This document shows positions 22,962 through 35,096 of a stretch of DNA of 64,000 nt, in pieces. Position numbers and translations under genes: made by a program. The stretch is from NCBI RefSeq assembly GCF_039555335.1, contig NC_092635.1:69910058-69974057 (forward strand). The letters run 5' to 3'. Below the pieces are notes generated by a model. That model did no database searches and was not told the origin of the DNA. It worked only from the letters and a program-made list of their open reading frames with translations. This DNA is from Amphiura filiformis (lineage: Eukaryota; Echinodermata; Ophiuroidea; Amphilepidida; Amphiuridae). Numbering within the stretch: position 1 is the stretch's first letter; every line of letters starts with the position of its first letter.

Positions 22962-23386
22962 ACTATAATTAAAGACAGAGATAAAAAGAATTTATCGCGT
23001 CTGATGTCACTGTCAATTACGATCCTTGATTGGTTAACACAGGTTAATCAGCACGTAAAAGGAAGACCGATCTATCTGGTGCTGATCGGAGAAAAGGAAT
23101 AGCAGCAAATGGCGAAAAATTACGTACTTTTACAAGGCAAAAAGCAGCTTTTCTAGGCATTGTGGACATGGTGCCTTCAGTTAAGAAAGTTTCCTACTAT
23201 AAAGACCTAACTTTTGAGATGGTTTGCATGTCGAAAGGTGCAAAATTAACAATAAAAGGCGCCGGTTATAAATCCACGTTCAGCAAGTCATCATCACGAC
23301 ACTTGTAAACAAACCGTGCTCGAGTTTGATTGACAGATGACGTCAGGCGCGATAAATTCTCTTTATCTTTGTCTTTCATTATAGTT
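22962..23386. mobile_element. MITE with ~60-bp TIRs (GACGTCA motif)
   Basis: ACTATAATTAAAGACAGAGA and GAATTTATCGCGTCTGATGT on the left are inverted as ACGTCAGGCGCGATAAATTC and TCTTTGTCTTTCATTATAGT on the right. About 425 bp. Confidence 0.8.
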
Positions 23387-24147
23387 TGCGTCTGACGTAG
23401 GGGCAAAGGCGCGACGTGATTGGTTGCTGGCTTGCACAGTACACCATTTTTGGTCTGGTTGACAGGACATCATACACAAACTAGTCTTTTTAATTTGGTC
23501 TCGAATTATATTTCTACATATCTAGGACGACAAATAGTTGTAAATATGCAATCGGTCAGACATGATACAAGAAACCCAATGGCTAACCCTAAATATATGC
23601 CTAGTATTTGATTACATTCCACTTATTGTTTGTGACTGCCATAGGAATTATGTCTTTTTTCATCAATTGGGGCTAGCCCCAAAGTGCACAAAAAATATTG
23701 ATAGGGATAAGGCTACTTGAGTTTTCACATTGTATGCAAAGTAGTCCCTTGCCATGACCGGTCGGTCGGATTCTTTAAAAACAAATTTACTTCTCAACAG
23801 GCATGCGGTGCTGAAACTCAATCAGATATGATCTGCAAAAAAATCTCCCACCTGGTCACTGGTCTTGGGAGATTGATTGAAGAAAGGCTAAGAAACAGGT
23901 GTTTTTAGGCTCACTCAGTATCATGCAAAAATATGTCACAATAACTTTTCAACATACATGTATGTGCCCTCAAAACTTTGTCTTCATTTTGTATTAAATG
24001 TGTCAATACAATGCAAAAAGTAAAATGTTTAAAAGTAATAGCAAATGTTTTTTTTTGGCTCAAGAAGCAGGGTTGGTCAGCCAAAGGACTACCAAACATT
24101 TTTTTTGGGGGGGCTCATCGTATTCTGATTGACCTGAGACGAAAATA
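23387..24147. other. Non-coding stretch; nothing recognised
   Basis: No splice-supported coding sequence and no clear repeat structure was seen, apart from a T-run near 24,050 and a G-run near 24,107. Confidence 0.4.
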
Positions 24148-24340
24148 CCAGGGCTTGAATTAACTAAAGGCCACCGAGGCCATGGCCTCCGGTGCCCTTA
24201 GACTTGGCATTGATGCCTCAGCACTGCTTCAAGTTTCAAAGCATTCTTCAGCACTAAATCATGGCCTTGGTACCTTTGCAAAGGATTTGGTGATGGCCTT
24301 GAAATGGGTCCCTTTCAAAATTCCTAAATTCAAGCCCTGG
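24148..24340. mobile_element. MITE with CCAGGGCTTGAATT ends
   Basis: CCAGGGCTTGAATTA at the left and TAAATTCAAGCCCTGG at the right; 193 bp. The interior has ATGGCCTCCGGTGCC and GGCCTTGG motifs. The end type resembles hAT-related MITEs. Confidence 0.75.
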
Positions 24341-24501
24341 AATATACATGTCAGATAATGATGTTATTGGTTCCGGTCCGTAGATATGTTATTTTGATAA
24401 AAGACTGAAATCTTGCTTGCAGTAAGCCTGATCCTGTAAGCATGACTTCAGGTTCTTAATCATAATGACATTGGCATCTATGGATCTGCTGAATTTAATA
24501 C

Positions 24502-24876
24502 TTAAACGAGTATTCAGTGATCCTAACATCCTATTTTTATGACATATCAGTAGATATCCATGAAAAAAGCATATTCCCAAAATCTCAGTTGATTCTGATT
24601 TTGCACATAATTGTGAGTTTTACATGATTGATTGTGTATATTACACCCGGATATTACACTGCTCCATAGACAATGTGTTATAATTCCATTCTGGAGTACC
24701 AGAACGTAATTCAAATTTCATGATATTTTTGTGAAACGAATTAATCTGCAAGAATTTTTTTGTACATAAACATTACGTAGCCAGAGGCAGAAGTTTCCTG
24801 TGCCGGTGGTACAAAAATCTCAACTTTTTTGAAAAAAGTGGGGGATGATGCTGTGGATCTCGAAATGCCCTTTTAA
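24502..24876 (+). mobile_element. TTAA-bounded MITE, family 1, copy B
   Basis: About 375 bp from TTAAACGAGTATTCAGTGATC to CGAAATGCCCTTTTAA. Same internal landmarks as copy A, with small insertions (for example around the ATTACACCCGGATATTACAC duplication). Confidence 0.78.
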
Positions 24877-25034
24877 GTAAGTACATTAATGGCAGTTAAA
24901 TTTGGTTTTTAGTCGTAGATTAGAACCAGGGTATATCCCAGTTTCAACTGTAGGCCTAGTTGTTGTAACTACAAATTTCGAACGTTTAAGGACTTGAGAG
25001 CTGTGAGTTCCAATTATTGGAACTAGTAGTGTAG

Positions 25035-25737
25035 GCCTCTTCTTCTTCCTTATTTAGTGCCTCCTCATATGTACATGTATGAGTATTATCGCACTGCGTG
25101 ACAGACAAGCTGTGCAAGTTTATTTTTTTACTCTGTAACCTAGAGTAGATAAGTGTATTTTTGAAGTACAGTCAACAGTAACGGGATGATCCCCTGCTCT
25201 TTTCGAATAGCCTGTGATGTTCTTTAACGTGCACACTGCATTAATGTCAGAAATACATGTACATCGGGACCGGACGGCTTAAAGGGGCATTTCGTGATCC
25301 ACAGCCTCATCCCCCACTTTTCTCAAAAAAGTTGAGATTTTTATATCACTGGAAACCTCTGGCTACATAATGTTTATGTACAAAATATTTCTTGCAGATT
25401 AATTCGTTTTAGCAAAGATATCGTGAAATTACAACGCATTGTCTATGGAGCAGTGTAATACACATAATCATGCATAACTTCATAAACGCAAAATCGGAAT
25501 CAACTGAAATTTTGGGAATAGGTTTTTTCGTGGATATCTAATGAAAAATGACATAAATAGAGGATGCTAGGATCACGAAATACTCCTTTAAAGTGCCCTC
25601 CGAAGCACTAAGCAAGTAGAGTGAAGTGCCTTGCTCAAGGACACAAAGAGCCAGCCGAGCTTAGGCGGACCTGGGATTCGAACCCTCGACCCTTGGATTC
25701 ACAGTCCAATGTCTTAACCGCTAGGCCATGCTCCCCT
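25035..25737 (-). mobile_element. tRNA-derived SINE, interrupted by MITE copy C
   Basis: The minus-strand head at 25,737-25,668 is tRNA-like: A box TAGCGGTTAAG, an anticodon-like stem TTGGA-CTGTGAA-TCCAA (GTG in the loop, histidine-type), and B box GGTTCGAATCC. The body holds TGTGTCCTTGAGCAAGGCAC and, beyond the nested MITE, GTTCTTTAACGTGCAC-type sequence, as in tRNA SINEs widespread in deuterostomes. The acceptor and T stems are mispaired, so this is not a functional tRNA gene. Confidence 0.7.
25279..25591 (-). mobile_element. TTAA-bounded MITE, family 1, copy C, nested in a SINE
   Basis: 313 bp in reverse orientation, from TTAAAGGGGCATTTCGTGAT to CACGAAATACTCCTTTAA. The flanks (GGACGGC before and AGTGCCCTCCGAAG after) join across a single TTAA into the continuous body of a tRNA-derived SINE, which shows the TTAA target duplication directly. 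Confidence 0.85.
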
Positions 25738-26407
25738 TGTGGTGGGAACGAAATTTCCCACCACTACAGGTACAGCGTGTTATTGCTATTTAATATTTAT
25801 TTACAATCATTACATATATGCCTTCTTCTTTGGCTCTTGATATGAAGAAAAACCGCATACTAACGTACAAAGCGCATCAATTTTCATCACTGCATAAAAA
25901 ACCTATGAAAATATGGAGCCATCCATGAGTCAACATGGTTTCCGAATTTTGACGCCTCTTTTCTCGGGTTATTTCGTCAAATTCGTGCACGGCATATTTA
26001 TGTATTTATACTTACAGGGTCGCCCCAGAATTTGCATTGAAAATTGTCTTCATTTTGGACAAACGAATTAGATTCGTGCACACAAAATAAAGGTCAAGTG
26101 CGTAACTGTGGCTTCTAAAAGAAGTCTTTTGAGGTTTAAAAGCTTATTAAACTCCGCGGTCCCGTTCAATCAATCAGCTGATTGTGAGATGAGGGCGCCC
26201 TACAATAACAATCAGGGTGCTTCAAAAAACTTTTAAAATTATTAAAATAGGTATAGGGTGAGGCAAAATAGTAATAGTAAAGTAAAGGGAATAAAGCGGG
26301 GTGGGGTAGCATGAGACACGGAACTCATTTGAACTAAACTATCTTTGGGTAAATGACTGGATGTAACTTCCAATCCCTGGATTGTTTGATTTTTGTTCTT
26401 GGTTTTC

Positions 26408-26408
<1 letters not shown>

Positions 26409-26459
<51 letters not shown>

Positions 26460-26545
26460 TTTTTGTTTTCTGTTTTTGTTGTTTTTTATTTTTGTTTTTT
26501 ATTTTTGTTTTTTATTTTTGTTTTTTATTTGTTTTGTTTTTGAAA
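26409..26545. repeat. Poly(T) tract and TTTTTG/TTTTTA microsatellite
   Basis: About 50 uninterrupted T, then GTTTTTGTTTTC and repeated TTTTTATTTTTG units. It could be the poly(A) end of a minus-strand retrocopy, but no retrocopy body was recognised. Confidence 0.85.
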
Positions 26546-28785
26546 TTTTCATAAATTACTGTACTTCGCTCTCTAAAATTCCTAGTAAAAAAAATAATTT
26601 TGATTAATTTTGAATTAGATTACCATTTCAATCTATTTCAATTCAATAGGTTGAAATTCAAATCCATCAGATTTAATTTACAATCTTGGATTGGTCTTGG
26701 ATTAGTTTTAATCCAATATTAATCCATGCTAAGATTTTAAAAGTCATATGGATTTGAATTTTAATCTATAAGATTGTACGATCTTTTATGATGTGTTTGG
26801 TCAATTTTTTATCAAACCTGATTTTTTTTGGCATAGGCCCCTATTATTTATAATCTTTACACATGTTCCAACTTACACCTATTTTTGGATTCAGTCAAAT
26901 TTGTTTTGATCATATATATCATTTTTTTGGCCGTAAAATCATGAAATTCTGAGACATATTTTGAAGAACTTTTACTTGATTACTTGATTCAAGACTCGCA
27001 CCGTTTATGTATTGATATTGTACTCCAATTGTATAAATCAATTTTATGATGTGTACTTTTGAACACTCGAAAATTACATTTTAACTCAAAATTAAGTTTT
27101 AAAAAATCTTTAAAAAATAAAAATCTTTAAAAACTTCATTCCACATTCGTTTTTGAAACTGCCGTGAGCTTTGAGACATAGCATTATTTTTTTAGTTTTA
27201 GCTGTGATGCCAAGATGACGCATAAAGCCAGGGCCATAAAATCATAGCTACAATGTGTAAGTTTATTTTCCTATGTGGGTCCCGTACAACTGAAGACCAC
27301 AGAAGGGTTCCGAACTTACCAAACAAAAAGGGGACAGCTGTGTATTTTGTTCATTTTGAATAATTCAAAAGAAAAACGAAGATGTCTAGTGCCGTTTGAC
27401 CTTTTACGTAGACAACAGTCAGATGTGAAGACTGAAAACAGTTTTGAAAGACAGTGCAAGAACTTTCTACATTTTTAGTAGAATCCTTTTCTAAAATAGT
27501 TATATGCCTATAGGCCTAATAGTGCAGGAAACTACAATTTGTGAAGCGTCGTCCATTTATGTGGAAATTTATATTTGGTGGAATAACATTTTCTAGCGAT
27601 ACCTTGAACTACGAGTAGATATTATATTGCAATACAGAAATCATGCAACCAAGATTGTCATAATTATCATAAAGCAAACATGCACTATAAAACAGGAAGT
27701 ATCCGCCACTTCGGTATAGTCCCGGTTATTTTCCCAGTTTATTATCACCGTAAGCAAACCAGCGCGCAAAAATTCAGTATTTCACACTAGTTTGGCACAT
27801 CATTCTGGTGGGACATAGTCTCCTTTCCCCTTTACTTTTCTCCCCCTCCCCCGATTTTCTCTTTAATTTTTTTTGTCAGAGGGCACATTTTTCTTTCATA
27901 TTTGTCAGGGGGCTCTGCCCTTCAGGGCATTGCTCCATTGCCTCAAGCCACCCTTTCCAACTTCTTCCCAAATTTGACGTCAGAAAGCACATCTGATCTT
28001 AGTTTGAAAGACTTGATGACAAAATCTTGGAGCATTGTGTTTTGTACTAATCTTCTGTCCAGCATCTCGGAAATCTTTCTCAGCTAGTTGCATTCGGTGA
28101 GCAAAATCACGTGTAAAGTGAGCTCTGTGTAGACTAGATTGAGTGAATCAGAGAGTTACTTCTGAACACTGTTATGAAAATACTGTCCATCAAAGTCCTG
28201 CAACTAGTACCGGTAGTTCTGATAACTTTTTCTTGTCAATTCCTCTACCACAATTAATTTATATTGATTGCTTCCCTTGTCTCCCTTTAAATCTTGCTGG
28301 TCAGGAGCCACACATCCACTTGCTGACCTTTGTATCTCTATTTCTGCCTTTTTAAGTTTTTACCCTCTTAATGTTCATTTCCTTACTTTTACAACTTGTT
28401 CAGTGCTTTATGTTTCTTCTTTTTAAATTTATTTCCTCAAGATTTTCCAGGTTGTTTTCTTCTCACTGGCACTTCTAATTTTTTAGTATTGATACACTGA
28501 ATTTCCTTAATGACTACATTTTTTCCATAAATTCCTAATTGCCGTGGTTTATAAATTTCCTCAGATAGGTGCCCTATTTCCACCTGCATTCTTCTTTTTT
28601 TCCCTCTTGAATTACATTGAATACATGCGAATTCCTCAAAATTGTGCACAACCAGTGCAGTGTCTTGAGCTGTTTATTAAAGCTCTTAGGTCTTGAGATT
28701 TACTCTCTTCCATTCACTCACTGCCGTCAACTTGTTGATTATTTACTTGTTCTTTAGCTGAGATCTGTTTCCCTCTACGTTATCT

Positions 28786-28901
28786 TCTTCCTCGCTCCCC
28801 CTCCTTTTCTTCCTCTTTCCTCTTCCCTCTCCCTTTCCCTCTCCCTCTCTCTTCTTTTTCTTCTCCCTTCCTCTTTTTTCCTCTCTCTCTCTCTTTTCTG
28901 C
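28786..28901. repeat. Polypyrimidine tract (~115 bp)
   Basis: Almost only C and T on the plus strand, including CTCTCTCTCTCT; few interruptions. Confidence 0.85.
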
Positions 28902-29044
28902 TCAAGGCATTATTTCCTCAATTTTGACATTTCCTAGCAGTGGTGCTCCCGCTCCCGCACAATTTGCATCCATGGGCTCGGTAAATACCAAATTTTGGAC
29001 TGTAGTCTGAAATCAAAATTGTTTTTGCGCGTTTTCGCATGTAC

Positions 29045-29622
29045 TTAAAGCCATAATGTGTGATTTGCTCAGGGACGCCCTCAATTTTTCTCGAATGTCT
29101 ACTTTTTGCATGAGTGTAATGCCCAGTGGTGTACTTATATACCACGTGAAAGACTGAGCCTTTTAGTGCTTTAATTAAATGATTTAAGTTTTTATATTAA
29201 ATCAGGAGATCTCCGGTTTTATCCGAGTTCACCGATCGAGTGCTGGGTAACAACATCGTGTGCGTATGTATTATTGAATCAATGAATGCAGTGACGTATA
29301 AACTGTATGCTAAATCGATATTCGTCCTACGTCTTGACGCATAATCGCTATTCGTCTTACGTCTTGTTTGTACATCCCGGCTGCGTGGACGAGTATGATA
29401 ATAATACGATCGGCGAGCTAATACAACGCATTTTTTTAAAAATAATAAAACCGGAGATCTTCGGTTTTATATGAAAACTTAAATTCTACTGCAATTAAAG
29501 CACTTCAGGCTTAGTCTTTCACATGGTATTTTAGTACACGATTGGGTATTATTATAATCATGCAAAAAATATAAATTTAACATTGAGGGCGTCGCTGTGG
29601 AGCAAATCACACATCATAAAAG
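29045..29622. mobile_element. Foldback element with ~180-bp arms
   Basis: Arms at 29,045-29,225 and 29,440-29,622 mirror each other (TGTGTGATTTGCTC, GACGCCCTCAAT, GTGAAAGACT, GTGCTTTAATT, GATCTCCGGTTTTAT). The centre holds a 26-bp tandem duplication (ATTCGTCCTACGTCTTGACG / ATTCGTCTTACGTCTTG). Confidence 0.8.
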
Positions 29623-30036
29623 TTTAGGAAATAAAAGTTGTAAAACATTGTAAAACCGTTAACCAACCCAATATTATGCCACTGCAAACCTGTGCACCGT
29701 TGCGATGTTCAAAACTTTTCAACTAAGTTCCCTTATATGATTCATTATTTGTCTTAATCATCAAACCTGATCCCGTCAAACAATATATATTTTCGTCATT
29801 CCAAAGGTTCAAAAACATGCAGCTTGCACACCTTATTGATTTGACAGTGACCTTTGGATTAACGTCAACGTGATAATATAATTTTTAGGCCGGAACAATC
29901 ATCTGTAAACTCGTGTCCGTCACGCTTATTATATTCACAACTCAGACTCTTAATTGGGATTCACGTAATTAATTAAAGATGCAGATAATTGAAGTTGCCA
30001 TTCATATTGAACATGATGAACAAAAATAAGTGTTCT

Positions 30037-30429
30037 TTAAAGGATGAGTCCGGCAATCACAACAATCACAACTTATATGTTAGAAAAACAATTATCAAGC
30101 ACGAATCGAGTGGTTTTATTTGAAACAAACTCATATTGACCATAAAAACGAATAAAAACAGCCGGCTCTCAACACGCGATATTCAACATTCCCGCGCCAA
30201 AATTGTCTAGTGCAATGACGTCATGGTTACTTGTGCCCGAGGACATCATTGCACTGGACAATTTCGGCGCCCGGGAATTTTGAATATCACGTGTTGAGAA
30301 ACGGCATGTATTAATTCGTTTATATGGTTAATATGAGTTTGTTTCAAATAAAACCACGTGATTCGTGCTTGATAATTAATTTTCTATCATATAAGGCATA
30401 ATGTTGTCCTTGCCGGAGACATCCTTTAA
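30037..30429. mobile_element. Near-perfect 393-bp palindromic MITE bounded by TTAA
   Basis: It starts TTAAAGGATGAGTCCGGCAA and ends TTGCCGGAGACATCCTTTAA. The arms (about 190 bp) mirror throughout, for example GTGGTTTTATTTGAAACAAA on the left and TTTGTTTCAAATAAAACCAC on the right, and TGCAATGACGTCATGG near the centre. Confidence 0.88.
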
Positions 30430-31489
30430 GTGACAGCGCTGTCGAAAAGGGGGAGCCTATAATAACCAAGCCCTGTCCCTAACAGACCAAAATACACATC
30501 ACAAAAACAATATCTGAGAATTTGCACTTTATGGTCAGTGACGTTTTGATTCTCCCGGCGTTTGTGAGGACCACTGTTTGTTTTTTCAATGGGCTATTGA
30601 AAGGACAGCCTACTTAAACTGCTCTTTTCAGCGCCACCTTTCGGCGATATGGGCAAAACAAAATGCGTAAATGTCAGGGAAGCGGCAATCTACGTGTTGA
30701 AGGAAATGAAAAAATGAAATGAAATGAAAAGGGATGACAATCTACATGTTTAGTTTTTAAACTTTAATTCGTCCTTAGAAAAGCGTTCAAACTGTAATAC
30801 ATTACTAATTGTAATTGTACATTCTTATAGACATGTGCACCATTTGCCTTATGTACGATTTCCGTCAAATTTTAATTTTGATATTCTTTATTCAAAATGT
30901 TGAAATAATATTAGTAATAACTGCCGGGAAGGGTTGTTGTCCATTTTAAGTTGAAATAACAAGGTAAAATGAAAGAAACCCCACAATTCTATGGGAGGAC
31001 ATGTTATCATAATGTTTCAAATTTTTCAAATTATGATAATATGTCGAACTTTGCTCTGTTGACCTACAAAGACAACAAATTTGGCTGATTCCATTTAGGT
31101 GCAAGCTGGGACACGTGTAAACATTACAAAAATGAAAAAAAATCAGGTTTGAAAAAAATTAACCAATTTCATATTATAAGATCGTACATTAAGGCTTTAA
31201 AGTTTCTCATTGAAATATATATTTTGCCTTCATTAGCATAATAAAACCTATGAATAGTTTCATAACAAATCATAATAATAAAAGCTAATAAATTGGTAAT
31301 TTAAGAAGGCGGACACTGGCGGAAGAAATGAAGAAAGAGCAAAAGGAGAACCGAAGGAGATGGGCGGACCAAGAAAGTTGCAGAAGGAGGAGAGTAAAAA
31401 AGAAGAATAGGAAGAAAAGCGCAGAAGGACACAAATTATTTTTATGGTACTCAATTGTATTCGGGAGCTTCAGCAAATTGAACAGACCC
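30430..31489. other. Non-coding stretch; nothing recognised
   Basis: AT-rich sequence without supported exons. A purine-rich run at 31,325-31,425 (GAAGAAATGAAGAAAGAGC...) is the only feature of note. Confidence 0.4.
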
Positions 31490-31846
31490 TTAAGGGGGTA
31501 CTACACCCCTGCCTAATTTTGTGCCTATTTTTGCATTTTTCTCAAAATTTATAGGGCATTGGTGCAAGTAAGATATGTATATTATAGGGGCAAGGACTAC
31601 AACTACTGCACTGGAAATTTTATTTCAGCACAGACAACAGTAGTGGAGTTACAGTCAAAAATGAGGGAAAACCAATATTTGATCAATAAATCAACAACTT
31701 TTGCCTTGGGTTGCTAAATTGTCAGTGCAGTAGTTGTAGTCCTTGCCCCTATAATATACATATCTTACTTGTCACCAATGCGCTATAATTTTTGAGAAAA
31801 ATGAAAAATAGGCATAAAATTGGCCAGGAGTGTAGTACCCCCTTAA
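31490..31846. mobile_element. TTAAGGGGGTACTACA palindromic MITE, copy 1
   Basis: 357 bp with TTAA at both ends; left TTAAGGGGGTACTACACCCC, right GGAGTGTAGTACCCCCTTAA. The arms include GATATGTATATTATAGGGGC and its mirror, and extend nearly to the centre. Confidence 0.88.
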
Positions 31847-31849
31847 AGG

Positions 31850-33488
31850 CCCATGCAGTGATTTGCTCACCCGGACAATCATAAAAATCATCAAAATTCA
31901 GATTTTTGTACCTTTGCCGTTGTTATAATGTAGATGTGCTAACATAGCCTGCGAATAGTTCAGCCGAAAGCTGTGTATTTAAGACAAAATAAGACATTTA
32001 CATGAAATCTGTCATTTATATACTGACAGTATATAAATTAGCTACATGTATTTGAATGAGGCCTCAACTTTGACAATACTGCTGTTTTCCTCTTTTTTAC
32101 CATTTTTTTTTCATTTCAAAGATATACCCAATGACAATTTTATGACTAATCCTTCACTTTTAGGCACTTCATAAACAATTTTAATTTGTTTGCACTTTCG
32201 CTGGGATCACTGAAAGGGCCTTTAACATGTAGCCTTTCTTTAGCACAGCAAAAGTTATTGCATCTTTAGTTCTTCCTTAACCCTCTCGGGTGTCGACTGC
32301 AGACAAAAGTTACACTTTTAATTAAAAAATGTCAGAATTGTACATTTCATAACCATATTTGGAATCAGCATGAAAATATCTCTTTGGCCAACACGCAGCG
32401 CATCCTTTACCGTTTAGTATTATTTTAAATATCACTGACAACTTTTTTTTTTAATTTACGTTGAATAGTCTTTTCCAATAAGGTTATTCGGAACGGTGAA
32501 AATGACAGGTTTAAGCAGTAGGCCTACATCTTTTTGACACAATTTTGAAAAAAATCTTGAAATGTCTGTAATTCCTGTTTTACCAAGTTTTCATCCAAAT
32601 CCCACAGTCTTTTTAAAATTTTTATGATGCCTGAGATTCTGTTTTCAATTACGCTTCCCAATTATCAGTTAAATCATGATCTAAATGGATCTGACTTCCA
32701 TTTTTAATATCTTATTTGGTGGACTAAGAAAAAATCGGTTAAAAATTAGAAAGTTTTCTTTTACCCAATCTACTATGTGGGAAAAGACATCTTTACATTA
32801 TTTGATCTTGGCGGGAACTTTAAAGATTTGATTGTTGAATATGCATGATATTCCAATTGGTGACTATTGATGAATGGTATTAACTGGCTTCAACCCCTTA
32901 AGAATATTCAACAGAATGTATTCTATACTGTTTATGAATATGTCTGTTAAAGTTCCAAAATAAATATATTTATTCAATTCTTAGTGACAAAAATATAACA
33001 GAATCTAAATGAATGGAATATGTTTATGTTGTTGAAGAAATTGATTTTTAACAATAAATAGAATGTTGATCTTGAAACCTTTCAAACCTGGATGGGTGGT
33101 TTTGAGGGGATGTGGGTGTGTGTGTGTGTGTGCGGGTGGGGGGTGTTTTGGACGTTTGTCGTTGTTGTTGGTGATGGTTTTTTGTGGGGTTTTTTTCCGT
33201 TGAGTGAATGTGTATTTAATTTTGTTTTTGTGGCTATTTGTTTTGTACAGGTTTGTTTTAAAAAGAATAAAACAAAGGAAAAAAGACAACAAAATCATCA
33301 TTGGCTTAAGAAATATCTATATCAAAAGCTTGTAGAGACTATTAATTCGGCTTTATGCATTAGAATCATCATTATTATTGACCTCTCATAACCGAGTATT
33401 GTGTCAACTCAAATGCAATAAACATAATTTAGTAAACGTCTAGACCATTCCAAAAATAATAATTATTATTCATTTCAATTACTATCTA
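31850..33488. other. Non-coding stretch with a TG microsatellite
   Basis: No gene seen. (TG)n lies at about 33,113-33,131, followed by GGGTGGGGGG. The rest is unremarkable AT-rich sequence. Confidence 0.4.
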
Positions 33489-34096
33489 CGAGGGGGTATC
33501 CAAAAGTTTTTGACATCACATAGAAGCGAAGGAGCTATATCGATGAAATTTTGTCAGTGTAATTACTGGTCCTTATGTACATTATGGTCCAAAAATGGTC
33601 TCATAAGTATGTTCACTTCCTTTACAGGTGCCGCTAGACGGGCAGTAGGCGCATAACCTTTTCATGATAAGATCCTTCAATTTCTTGAATTTTTTCACTG
33701 TGGCTGCATCATCCGTAAGTGATGAACGTCCACTTTTTGGCTCATCTGTGAGGGACATGTGACCAGTTTGGAAATTCCTATTTCAAAAAGCAACAATGCC
33801 ATATGATGGGCAATCATCACCGTAGATAGCTTTCATTTCATCATAGATTTTCTGAGCATTGTAGGCCTAATCCATTAAATGCAGGAACTTAATCACGCTG
33901 CGTGCCTCAATTTTCACCATTTTACAGGTTATGCGCCTACTGCCCATCTAGCGGCACCTGTAAAGAAAGTAAACATACTTATGAGACCATTTTTGGACCA
34001 TAATGTACATAAGGACCAGTAATTACACTGACAAAATTTCATCGATATAGCTTCTTCGCTTCTATGTGATGTCAAAAACTTTTGGATACCCCCTCG
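33489..34096 (-). mobile_element. mariner-type deletion derivative with ~170-bp TIRs
   Basis: Terminal inverted repeats beginning CGAGGGGGTATCCAAAAG are about 170 bp long, nearly identical, and flanked by TA. On the minus strand, 33,920-33,665 translates to a mariner transposase N-terminal helix-turn-helix region (RSVIKFLHLMD, AQKIYDEMKAIYGDD, DEPKSGRSSLTDD), with in-frame stops at the TAG after HLMD and the TGA after GIVAF. The DDD catalytic half is missing, so the element depends on another for movement. Confidence 0.85.
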
Positions 34097-34123
34097 TATA
34101 TATTGAATATAGCTGTAGCATAT

Positions 34124-34462
34124 GTAAAAGAGTGAAAAACTCACTCCCAAAAAGAGTGATTCACTTATAAGACCACTCAAAAAGGAGTGAAATGTGTTTT
34201 TTTAACTTTAGAACCACTCAAAAAAGAGTGAAAACCACTCTTTAAGAGTGAATTTTAACTCTTTGAAGGAGTTAAATGAAGGACAACTCTAAAAACGTGT
34301 TGTCCTTCATTTAACTCCTTGAACGAGTTGAAATTCACTCTTTTAGAGTGGTTTTCACTCTTTTTTGAGTGGTTGTGAAGTTTAAAAAACACATTTCACT
34401 CATTTTTGAGTGGTTTTATAAGTGAATCACTCTTTTTGGGAGTGAGTTTTTCACTCTTTTAC
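34124..34462. mobile_element. 339-bp palindrome built of CACTCTTTTT motifs
   Basis: GTAAAAGAGTGAAAAACTCA at the left and TGAGTTTTTCACTCTTTTAC at the right; both arms continue to the centre near 34,293 (CAACTCTAAAAACGTGTTG). AGAGTGA or TCACTCT occurs more than a dozen times in both orientations, giving palindromes within the palindrome. Confidence 0.88.
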
Positions 34463-34498
34463 ATTTAGAGAGATATATCGTGGCGCATTCCTGTATGT

Positions 34499-34822
34499 TA
34501 TGTAGATTTCTTTTTGACAGGAGGTTGGAGAAAATTTCTTGAAGTGTAGTGAATCCAGCCCCTTTTGGCGACAAAATAAGTTTATGATACAAATGCGCGG
34601 GAAGCGCGCGAAAAATGTTGCCATATTGAAGCTAAACTGGTGAAAATGTGATATAAAAGTGTAATGAGTGTGGCCCTTTTTAAGTTAAAATGACCAAATA
34701 TGGAGTTAATTTTGTCAGAAACCCATATACAGGCGTCAACATTGGGGGATGATTGTATGGACCATCCCCCTATCAAAATATTGGGGATTTATCCACCCCC
34801 ATCCCCCGGAATATACGCCTAT
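34499..34822 (-). mobile_element. Dispersed repeat family 2, copy b
   Basis: Same order of landmarks as copy a (GTAGATTTCTTTTTGACAGG, GAATCCAGCCCCTTTTGGCG, AATATTGGGG), ending ATATACGCCTATG. It is followed at once by an RTE-like LINE tail. It contains CGCGGGAAGCGCGCG. Confidence 0.7.
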
Positions 34823-34825
34823 GGC

Positions 34826-35096
34826 ACATTCGATAAAATAGTAAAGAATTATTGTCATTTTGCTGGGCACGCATACAGAAGTAAAAATGAACCTGTAGCT
34901 AAGCTGATCCATTGGACACCAAAACATGGAAACAGAAAACCTGGTAGACCCCCTCTAACATACGTGGATGTATTGAAACAGGACACTGGACTGGATGTTA
35001 TGGATTTGGGAACGGCCATGCAGGACAGAAGGGTTTGGCGTGCTGTTGTAGTTCGAGGACACCACTCATCTTAAGCAAGTAAGCAAGTAAGTAAGC
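34826..35096 (+). mobile_element. LINE 3' end (RTE-like) with AAGCAAGT tail
   Basis: 34,826-35,074 encodes the distal end of a LINE polyprotein (CHFAGHAYRSK, PKHGNRKPGRPPLTYVD, LGTAMQDRRVWRAVV). The 'G-R-P-P-x-T-(W/Y)-x-D...D-R-x-x-W-R' pattern ends many endonuclease-RT LINEs. The stop is followed by a tail of AAGCAAGT units to 35,096. It begins immediately after a dispersed repeat copy (34,499-34,822). Confidence 0.75.

Larger units (their letters stand above)
25740..29040. other. 3.3-kb stretch without a supported gene
   Basis: It holds a long T-run (26,409-26,458) running into a TTTTTG/TTTTTA repeat to 26,545, AATCC/GGATT-rich sequence at 26,640-26,780, sequence at 27,820-27,960 related to the interior of the 55,162-56,043 element, and a pyrimidine tract (28,786-28,901). 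No exon with good splice sites was recognised. Confidence 0.5.

Noticed and set aside
25668-25737. tRNA-His-like gene on the minus strand
   Set aside because: Acceptor and T stems do not pair and SINE body sequence follows directly; it is the head of a SINE.
27275-27478. 67-residue plus-strand frame starting MGPVQLKTTEG
   Set aside because: No recognised domain, no splice or promoter context, and no second copy to compare.
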